Assembly: GCA_035277545.1 (NCBI GenBank)
Contig: DATEKI010000015.1
Coordinates: 1 to 18,758 of the forward strand
DNA from: 66-474 sp035277545
GTDB lineage: Bacteria; Pseudomonadota; Gammaproteobacteria; Xanthomonadales; Rhodanobacteraceae
DNA: 18,758 nt
Reading direction: 5' to 3'
Part shown: piece by piece, positions 14,673 to 18,758 of the stretch
Numbering within the stretch: position 1 is the first letter of the stretch
Layout: each line of letters starts with the position of its first letter
The notes under the pieces: generated by a model
Database searches by the model: none
Told to the model about the DNA's origin: nothing
The model's input: only the letters and a program-made list of their open reading frames with translations
Program-made: the position numbers and the translations under genes

Positions 14673-15491
14673 TCAGTGGCTCCCGTACACCGGCAACGCG
14701 CGCAGGCGTGCTTCGCCTTGCCGCGAATGGAAGAAGCTTTCGATGAACGGATGCTCGAAGCGGGCCACGTCCTCCAGCGCGCCGGTCGCAACCAGCTTGC
14801 CGTCGGCCAGTACCGCGACGCGATCGCTCAACGTCGCGACGCTGTAGATGTCGTGCGTGATCATCAACGCGCTGAAGCCGAGTTCCGCGTGCAACTCGTC
14901 CAGCAACGTGTCGAACCCGGACGCCGCGGCGGGATCGAGCCCCGACGTGGGTTCGTCGAGGAACAGCAGTTCCGCCTCCAGCATCAGCGCGCGCGCCAGC
15001 GCCGCGCGCTTGGCCATGCCGCCGGAAAGTTCGAACGGGAACTTCCACGCGTCCTCCGGCGCAAGGCCCACCATGTGCAGCTTCAGCGCGATGCCCTCGC
15101 GCAGCATGTCCTCGTCCACCCGCAGGCCTTCCTTGCGCAACTCGCGCACCGGGAACGCGAGGTTGTCGTACACGTTCATCGCGCTGAACAACGCGGCTTG
15201 CTGGAACAGCACGCCCCAGCGGCGTCGAAGCAAGCGCGCCTCCCAGGGTTCGAGTGCGTTGATGGTCTGGCCAAGCACCTGGATGGTGCCGCGGTCGGGA
15301 CGCAATAGCCCGATGATCTGATCGAGCAGGATCGTCTTGCCCGCGCCCGAAGCGCCGATCACGCTCACCAGCTCGCCGCGCCTGACTTCGAGATCGAGAC
15401 CGTCGTGGATCGCCTGGCCGCCGAGCTGCTTGTGCAGGCCCTGCACCTTGATGGCCACGTCGTCGCCGGTGGCTGGCAGGCGCGTCGTCAT
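14673..15491 (-). CDS. MlaF-type ABC transporter ATP-binding protein
   Basis: A 272-residue ATPase of the lipid-trafficking (MlaF/TtgA2) class. All ABC motifs are present: Walker A GASGAGKT (46-53), Q-loop Gln (97-98), signature LSGGMAKR (155-162; GMAKR is typical of Mla-type ATPases), Walker B LLFLDE (175-180), D-loop SGLD and H-loop His213 in ITHD. It powers movement of phospholipids between the inner membrane and the MCE protein. The frame is open far upstream to 16406 through the permease gene. The true start is ATG 15491, which shares its first base with the permease stop (TGATG), indicating translational coupling. The stop lies 1 nt before the MlaD-type start. Confidence 0.95.
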   Translation of the reverse strand: MTTRLPATGDDVAIKVQGLHKQLGGQAIHDGLDLEVRRGELVSVIGASGAGKTILLDQIIGLLRPDRGTIQVLGQTINALEPWEARLLRRRWGVLFQQAALFSAMNVYDNLAFPVRELRKEGLRVDEDMLREGIALKLHMVGLAPEDAWKFPFELSGGMAKRAALARALMLEAELLFLDEPTSGLDPAAASGFDTLLDELHAELGFSALMITHDIYSVATLSDRVAVLADGKLVATGALEDVARFEHPFIESFFHSRQGEARLRALPVYGSH

Positions 15492-16606
15492 CACAGCAAT
15501 CCCACGTGGGTGAGCAACGCGCCGGAAGTCGCGTCGAACAACAGGATCAGCGTCAGGCTGGTCACGACCGAGAGCGTGGTGTGGCGGCTCAGGCCCGCGG
15601 TGTCGGGCGGCGCACTCATGCCGAAGTGGCAACCGATCAAGGCGATGGTCAGGCCGAACAGCGCGCCTTTGGCAAGACCGATCCAGAAATTCACGATCTG
15701 GATTTGCTGCGGCAGCTGATCGAGGAAAAGCCTGAAGCCGACGCCCAGGTCCATTTGCGCGGTCACCGCGCCGCCGATCAGCGCCGCGAAATCGGTCCAT
15801 ACGACCAACAGCGGCAAGGTGACCATCGCGCCCACCACGCGCGGCAGCGCAAGGCGCAGGCTCGGCGACGAGCCGAACGCGCGCAGCGCGTCGTACTCGC
15901 CGGTCAAATGCATCGCGCCGATGCCGGCGGTCATGGCCGAACCCGAGCGCCCCGCGAGGATCACGCCGCAGATCACCGGCCCGAGTTCGCGCAGCACCGC
16001 CAGCCCCATCATGCCGACGATCATCGTCGCGGCGCCAAACTGGCGCAACGCCATGCCGATCTGGATGGCCATCACCACGCCGATCAGGAATCCGACCACG
16101 CCCAGCAGCAGCATCGAGGTGGCGCCGACGCGATAAATCGTCGCGGTTGTTTCCTTCCACGGGATCACGCGCGGATGGCGGACGCAGTACCCCACGTCCA
16201 GCAACAATTGTCCGATCAGCAACAGTACGCCACCGACCGTGCGCATGAAACCGAGCACGCCGTTGCCTGCGCGTTCGAACGCGGCGTCCAGCCAGCGCCG
16301 ATCCGGACGCGGCGGAAACCGGGTCTGTTCCAGCCAGCGGAACCAGTGCCGATGATCCTCCTGGCATTCGAAACGGTCCGGCAAGCACTCGCCCCAGACC
16401 TTCCACAACACGCGCGCGCCGGCACTGTCCAACGCATCGAGCCGATCGAGGTTCCAGCGATAACGAAGCGGCGCATCCAGGCCACCCAGCTCACGCGCGA
16501 GGCGCCGCCGCTGCCCGGGATCCAGCAACAACGACCATGAACCCGTCAGCAGGATCTCGTCGCCGTTGTCGCGTTGCCAGTGGGGGTCGGAGGGAGCGGC
16601 TGCCAT
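15491..16606 (-). CDS. MlaE family lipid ABC transporter permease with N-terminal STAS-like domain
   Basis: A 371-residue inner-membrane permease. Residues about 12-105 form a soluble STAS-like (MlaB-type) domain (ILLTGSWSLLLDP..., LDALDSAGARVLWKVWGE). The MlaE domain follows from about residue 115, with a first interfacial helix and five or so transmembrane helices. It carries the strongly conserved block ATMIVGMMGLAVLRELGP, ICGVILAGRSGSAMTAGIG and MHLTGEYDALRAFGSSP. In E. coli the STAS protein MlaB is separate; here it is fused, as in many other bacteria. ATG 16606 has GAGGA about eight bases upstream (GCGAGGACGCATGCG). It is the first gene of the operon with ATPase, MCE protein and lipoprotein. 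The 133-bp gap upstream to the NrtS-like gene presumably holds the promoter; I see no convincing -35/-10 pair. Confidence 0.94.
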   Translation of the reverse strand: MAAAPSDPHWQRDNGDEILLTGSWSLLLDPGQRRRLARELGGLDAPLRYRWNLDRLDALDSAGARVLWKVWGECLPDRFECQEDHRHWFRWLEQTRFPPRPDRRWLDAAFERAGNGVLGFMRTVGGVLLLIGQLLLDVGYCVRHPRVIPWKETTATIYRVGATSMLLLGVVGFLIGVVMAIQIGMALRQFGAATMIVGMMGLAVLRELGPVICGVILAGRSGSAMTAGIGAMHLTGEYDALRAFGSSPSLRLALPRVVGAMVTLPLLVVWTDFAALIGGAVTAQMDLGVGFRLFLDQLPQQIQIVNFWIGLAKGALFGLTIALIGCHFGMSAPPDTAGLSRHTTLSVVTSLTLILLFDATSGALLTHVGLL

Positions 16607-16739
16607 CGCATGCGTCCTCGCGGCGGCGTTCCGGCACGGCGCGAAACCGCGGCGCGGGCCGCTCGCAGTTGACGCACTATCGCAAAGGCTTGGTGCAGGC
16701 GGGGTGAAGCTGTTGTCACGTCGCGTCAGCGCACGGGAT

Positions 16740-16967
16740 TCAATGCCGCTGATGCGCGAGCAAGCCGAAGTTCGACACGATGAAGGGCGTCAGATAATTC
16801 AACGCCAGCTTGATCGCGAGCGGCGCACTGACGACGCCGTGCAGCAATTCATCACCGTGATTGAAGAGATTCAACCAACTGCCGACCAGGAACGCGATCA
16901 GCAACGTGCGTTTCAGGTGCACCGGCGTAGCCACCACGCGGGCGAAGGTTTTCAGGGTCGCGATCAT
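16740..16967 (-). CDS. NrtS-like small membrane protein (putative nitrate/nitrite transporter)
   Basis: A 75-residue protein with two hydrophobic helices (about 20-36 and 52-71) separated by a short loop. The pattern LLIAFLVGSWLNLFNHGDELL (20-42) then IKLALNYLTPFIVSNFGLL matches the small family typified by cyanobacterial NrtS, a nitrate/nitrite transporter with two predicted helices, where L-N-x-x-N-x-G-D and Y-L-x-P-x-x-V-S-x-x-G recur. Transport function in proteobacterial members is inferred from family only. The frame is open to 17072, but ATG 16967 gives the typical N-terminus. No strong Shine-Dalgarno site is seen. It is divergent from the repeat-containing secreted protein. A decayed second copy lies at 18204-18423. 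Confidence 0.78.
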   Translation of the reverse strand: MIATLKTFARVVATPVHLKRTLLIAFLVGSWLNLFNHGDELLHGVVSAPLAIKLALNYLTPFIVSNFGLLAHQRH

Positions 16968-17088
16968 CGCGCGAGGATAGCGGCGCACTATCGAGTTGAT
17001 TCCGTGCACCGAATTTGGGATTCCTCTGTCGGAGTGCCTTGCAGGGCCGCCATCAAATCGCACGCTTCGCATGCTTGAATAACAATCG

Positions 17089-17135
17089 ATTCAGCAACCG
17101 ATCCGCTTTCTGAACCTTTCAGCTGAAGATTCAGC
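17089..17135. promoter_or_regulatory. cluster of TTCAG/CTGAA motifs in a divergent control region
   Basis: Within 47 bp are ATTCAGC (17089-17095), CTGAA (17110-17114), the perfect 10-bp palindrome TTCAGCTGAA (17118-17127) and ATTCAGC (17129-17135). The units at 17090, 17110 and 17130 are 20 bp apart, about two helical turns. The cluster lies in the 242-bp gap between the divergent NrtS-like gene (start 16967) and the repeat protein gene (start 17210). This segment is distinctly more AT-rich than its surroundings. It could be a transcription-factor binding region for either gene; the regulator is unknown. No clear -35/-10 pair was identified. Confidence 0.4.
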
Positions 17136-17209
17136 GGCGGGTCGGGTGGCCGTGCATAGGGTCGCTTCACCGTGCGCGCTGTCGCACGCCCTTCCCTCGG
17201 AGGAGACTG

Positions 17210-18049
17210 ATGCGCAAGACATTACTCAGCGTTTCGATCGCCGCGGCATGCCTGCTCGCCCTGCCTGCGTTCGCCCAGTTGCACCTAGGCGGAGGTGGTC
17301 AGGTTGGTGGCGCCCTCGGCGTCACGGCAGGCCGCGCACTGCAGAACACGGTGCCGCAGACCATGCAAACCACCCAGCAGATGGAACAGCAGGGCGACCG
17401 GTTCACGCATCGCACGACACACAAGGTGCGCAAGACAGCGGATCGCTCGAGCCATGCGGGCGTCGGCATGGACGCCAACCAGCAAGCCGGTGTTTCCGCG
17501 ACCACCCCCGCGGGCAACGCGCAAGCCGACGGTTCGGTCCATGCCGGCGCCGGGTTGAACACCGCCGCGGCTGCGGGCAAGGTGGGCGACGTTGGCCGCG
17601 GTGTCGGCGGCACCGTGCGCAATACCGCCAATACTGCGATCCAGTCGACCGACCGCACCGCCGGTTCGGTCGGCAGCGCGGTCAACGGCATCAGCGCCCG
17701 CGGCAATGCCAACGGAAGCGCCAGTGGCAACGTCGCCGGCGGTTCGGCAGACGGCAGTGGCAGCATGAGTTCCATGGCGGGTGCCGGGCTGAATACCGCG
17801 GCGGCTGCAGGTCAGGCCGGCGAAGTCGGCCGCAGCGTCGGCGGGGCCGCGCGCAATACCGCCAACAATGCGGTCCAGTCCGCCAGCCGCACCGCAGGTT
17901 CGGCGGGCAACGCAGCGAGCGGCATCAATGCCAGCGGCAATGCCGACGCCTCGGCCAGCGGACACGCTGCTGCACAGACCCACCCCGCGAGCGATCGCGG
18001 GCACCGCAGGAACCAGGCGCCGCCCTCCTCGGGCAGCGAGCAGCCATAA
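17210..18049 (+). CDS. secreted Gly/Ala/Ser/Asn-rich protein with internal duplication, unknown function
   Basis: A 279-residue exported protein. Residues 1-22 are a signal peptide (MRKTLLSVSIAAACLLALPA, cleavage after AFA), followed by a Gly-rich stretch (LHLGGGGQVGGALG) and a polar Gln/Thr/Arg segment (about 40-80). Residues 112-175 and 190-253 are two copies of a low-complexity unit starting AGAGLNTAAAAG and continuing VGxxVRNTANxAxQSxxRTAGS and NGISARGNANGSASG / SGINASGNADASASG. The C-terminus is His/Pro/Ser-rich and charged. There are no cysteines in the mature part and no recognised domain; disorder or an extended surface polymer is plausible. The start is sound: CGGAGGAGACTG precedes ATG 17210. 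A strong terminator follows at 18085. It is monocistronic. Confidence 0.85.
   Translation: MRKTLLSVSIAAACLLALPAFAQLHLGGGGQVGGALGVTAGRALQNTVPQTMQTTQQMEQQGDRFTHRTTHKVRKTADRSSHAGVGMDANQQAGVSATTPAGNAQADGSVHAGAGLNTAAAAGKVGDVGRGVGGTVRNTANTAIQSTDRTAGSVGSAVNGISARGNANGSASGNVAGGSADGSGSMSSMAGAGLNTAAAAGQAGEVGRSVGGAARNTANNAVQSASRTAGSAGNAASGINASGNADASASGHAAAQTHPASDRGHRRNQAPPSSGSEQP
17543..17968 (+). repeat. in-gene direct repeat, 234-nt period
   Basis: Two copies of a roughly 64-codon unit begin at 17543 and 17777, exactly 234 nt (78 codons) apart, and keep frame. Copies share AGAGLNTAAAAG at their start, then matching V-G-x-x-V/A-R-N-T-A-N and R-T-A-G-S blocks. They differ by many substitutions, mostly conservative, so the duplication is not recent. 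Confidence 0.8.
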
Positions 18050-18084
18050 CTACATTTAGTGTTACACAGTCATTGAAGACGTTT

Positions 18085-18115
18085 ACCCCCGGAAGCGATT
18101 CCGGGGGTCGTTTTT
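18085..18115 (+). terminator. rho-independent terminator of the repeat-protein gene
   Basis: Perfect 10-bp stem ACCCCCGGAA (18085-18094) / TTCCGGGGGT (18099-18108) with a GCGA loop, followed by CG and TTTTT (18111-18115). It lies 35 nt after the stop codon of the secreted repeat protein. Confidence 0.92.
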
Positions 18116-18203
18116 CGGGACTGGCCGAACACTCTTGCAAGCGATCCCTGCAACCAGCGATGCGCATACGGATCCCGGCAATGAAGCTCACCCTCGCATG
18201 GAA

Positions 18204-18423
18204 TCAATGCCGCCGGTGCACCATCAGTCCGGCGCTGGACACTACGAACGGCGCCAGGTGTCAACGCCAACCCGTCGCGAGCGGCGCGCTCATGGCGCCG
18301 TACGGCATCGCCGGGATTGAAAAGAGATTGGCCAACTGCCGACCAGGAACGCGATCAGCAGCGTGCGCTGCAGATGCAACGGCGTGAAGATCACGCGCGC
18401 GAAAGTTTCAGATGTGCGGCCTT
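18204..18423 (-). pseudogene. decayed second copy of the NrtS-like gene
   Basis: This segment aligns end to end with the intact gene at 16740-16967, including a 29-nt perfect match (18332-18360 equals 16875-16903). The start ATG has become AAG (18421-18423). The 5' part is 1 nt short (AAAC for AAAACC; 92 versus 93 nt from start to the GSW tryptophan codon), and the remainder is 128 versus 135 nt, so the frame is broken twice. Fragments of protein remain in different frames: FARVIFTPLHLQRTLL and IAFLVGSW, then HLAPFVVSSAGLMVHRRH ending in TGA at 18204-18206, matching YLTPFIVSNFGLLAHQRH of the intact copy. Both copies point the same way and flank the repeat-protein gene. Function is almost certainly lost. 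Confidence 0.85.
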
Positions 18424-18465
18424 CGCGCGAGACAGCGGCGCGAGGCACTCTCATGCTCAAATTTG

Positions 18466-18490
18466 CATCCCGGCCCGCACCGGGACGACG
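18466..18490. repeat. degenerate REP-like hairpin
   Basis: CATCCCGGCCCGCACCGGGACGACG has stem CCCGG/CCGGG around CCCGCA and a GACGACG end. On the minus strand it reads CGTCGTCCCGG...CCGGGATG, resembling the right half of the element at 59-92. It lies between the NrtS-like pseudogene and the groEL terminator. Confidence 0.45.
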
Positions 18491-18494
18491 GCAA

Positions 18495-18527
18495 GAAAAA
18501 AGCCCCGCGATCGCTCGCGGGGCTTTT
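18495..18527 (-). terminator. rho-independent terminator, probably for groEL
   Basis: Stem AAAAGCCCCGCGA (18498-18510) / TCGCGGGGCTTTT (18515-18527) with a TCGC loop. On the minus strand the stem is followed by a run of T (complement of the A-tract 18495-18500), suiting termination of the groEL transcript about 120 nt after its stop. T's on the plus strand side make it potentially bidirectional. Confidence 0.88.
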
Positions 18528-18558
18528 CGTGTTGATTTGGACTTCGTCCGAAGCAGCA

Positions 18559-18576
18559 CGAACCATGGATGGTTCG
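18559..18576. repeat. perfect inverted repeat in the groEL 3' region
   Basis: CGAACCAT (18559-18566) and ATGGTTCG (18569-18576) are perfect 8-bp arms separated by two bases. It lies between the groEL stop and the terminator. As a hairpin the loop would be very tight, so a cruciform or protein-binding palindrome is as likely as an RNA stem. Confidence 0.5.
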
Positions 18577-18585
18577 CGCCACCAC

Positions 18586-18620
18586 GTAGCCTGGGTTGAG
18601 CGGCTCCACCGCGAAACCCG
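18586..18620. repeat. REP-like GTAGCCTGGGTT...AACCCGGG element
   Basis: GTAGCCTGGGTTGAGCG (18586-18602) is followed by CGCGAAACCCGGG (18610-18622), giving imperfect pairing of CCTGGGTT with AACCCGGG. This resembles the common proteobacterial GTAGCCCGGGT...ACCCGGG dispersed element. It is non-coding. Confidence 0.45.
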
Positions 18621-18624
18621 GGTT

Positions 18625-18646
18625 GATCGGTCATGGGTGACCGATC
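18625..18646 (-). other. hairpin abutting the groEL stop codon
   Basis: GATCGGTCA (18625-18633) and TGACCGATC (18638-18646) are perfect 9-bp arms around TGGG. On the minus strand the hairpin begins inside the groEL TGA stop codon. There is no T-tract; it may protect the 3' end of the mRNA ahead of the true terminator at 18527-18495. Confidence 0.65.
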
Positions 18647-18758
18647 AAAAGTCCATGCCGCCCATGCCACCCATGCCGCCGCCCATGCCGCCGGCGCCGC
18701 CGTGGTTGTGCTCTTCCTTCTTGGGCGCTTCGCCGATCATCGCTTCCGTGGTGATCAT
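18645..18758 (-). CDS. groEL: chaperonin GroEL, C-terminal 37 residues (gene runs off the window)
   Basis: The visible 37 codons read MITTEAMIGEAPKKEEH, then NHGGAGG, then a GGM-repeat tail ending GGMGGMDF and TGA. The LTTEAMI-EAPKKE block and the (GGM)n-DF tail are diagnostic of the GroEL C-terminus; the flexible tail lies inside the folding cavity. The 5' part lies beyond the right edge, so the start is outside the window. The EEHNHGGAGG linker has two histidines where many GroELs have a Lys/Asp/Pro-rich linker. Downstream are three inverted repeats and a strong terminator at 18527-18495. Confidence 0.96.
   Translation of the reverse strand: MITTEAMIGEAPKKEEHNHGGAGGMGGGMGGMGGMDF

Noticed and set aside
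15492..16406. Long N-terminal extension of the ATPase gene
   Set aside because: It is the shadow frame of the MlaE-type permease; the ATPase starts at the TGATG junction at 15491.
17543..17968. Direct repeat considered as a CRISPR array or satellite
   Set aside because: There are only two diverged, in-frame copies 234 nt apart with protein-level conservation; this is an intragenic duplication.
17146..18387. 413-codon frame overlapping the secreted repeat protein
   Set aside because: It reads the repeat gene out of frame (Arg/Gln-rich), runs through the terminator at 18085-18115 and the pseudogene; the 17210 frame has a signal peptide and a good ribosome-binding site.
18290..18670. 126-codon minus-strand frame as a gene
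   Set aside because: It joins part of the NrtS-like pseudogene to the groEL 3' UTR hairpins; only the pseudogene fragment has homology.

Overview
The window is a high-GC, gene-dense chromosomal segment from a Gram-negative bacterium. It carries an LpxL-type lipid A acyltransferase, an O-antigen ligase, an Mla-type lipid ABC transporter, GlnE, and the last codons of groEL. The protein set, the GC-rich codon use and the REP-like elements (a core ending in CCAGCGACTTT) suggest a gammaproteobacterium of the Xanthomonadales/Lysobacterales, perhaps Rhodanobacteraceae. That placement is inference, because no rRNA or other taxonomic marker is present. The content looks like housekeeping and cell-envelope genes; I see no phage, IS element, CRISPR array, tRNA or rRNA.

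Layout, left to right. Positions 1-95 hold a REP-like inverted repeat. A lipid A acyltransferase (165-1082, +) converges, with a 7-nt overlap, on a minus-strand run that reads mgtC-like gene (5433-4738), CHCC zinc-finger protein (4644-4423), GT4 glycosyltransferase (4353-3184), WaaL-type O-antigen ligase (3137-1827) and WaaE/KdtX-like GT2 glycosyltransferase (1837-1076). The last three are tightly packed and form an LPS core/O-antigen assembly block. An ELM1-family protein (5523-6482, +) and glnE (9401-6552, -) converge on a pair of inverted REP-like hairpins. Divergent from glnE is an LTA-synthase/MdoB-type membrane phosphotransferase (9502-11424, +), followed by a secreted beta-barrel-like protein (11546-12298, +).

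From 16606 down to 13143 on the minus strand is a compact four-gene operon: MlaE-type permease with an N-terminal STAS-like domain, MlaF-type ATPase, MlaD/MCE protein and PqiC-type lipoprotein. Neighbouring genes are joined by 1-nt or 4-nt overlaps or a 1-nt gap. This is a complete inner-membrane-to-outer-membrane lipid-trafficking machine without a soluble MlaC-like carrier. A secreted protein of unknown function (12872-12324, -) lies downstream.

The right end is the least ordinary part. A small NrtS-like two-helix membrane protein (16967-16740, -) is divergent from a secreted, Gly/Ala/Ser/Asn-rich protein (17210-18049, +). That protein contains two copies of a roughly 64-residue unit offset by 78 residues, and it ends in a strong terminator. 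Beyond the terminator is a decayed second copy of the NrtS-like gene (18423-18204, -), with a lost start codon and frameshifts. It was not obvious from open reading frames because it is split across frames. The window closes with a hairpin-rich 3' region, a terminator, and the C-terminal 37 codons of groEL (minus strand).

Much of the window serves envelope biogenesis: lipid A acylation, core and O-antigen sugar transfer and ligation, a phosphoglycerol-type head-group transferase, and phospholipid transport. I did not find a clearly new multi-gene system. The best leads are the NrtS-like duplication and decay around the repeat protein, the repeat protein itself, the TTCAG-rich divergent control region, and the uncharacterised ELM1 and secreted proteins.
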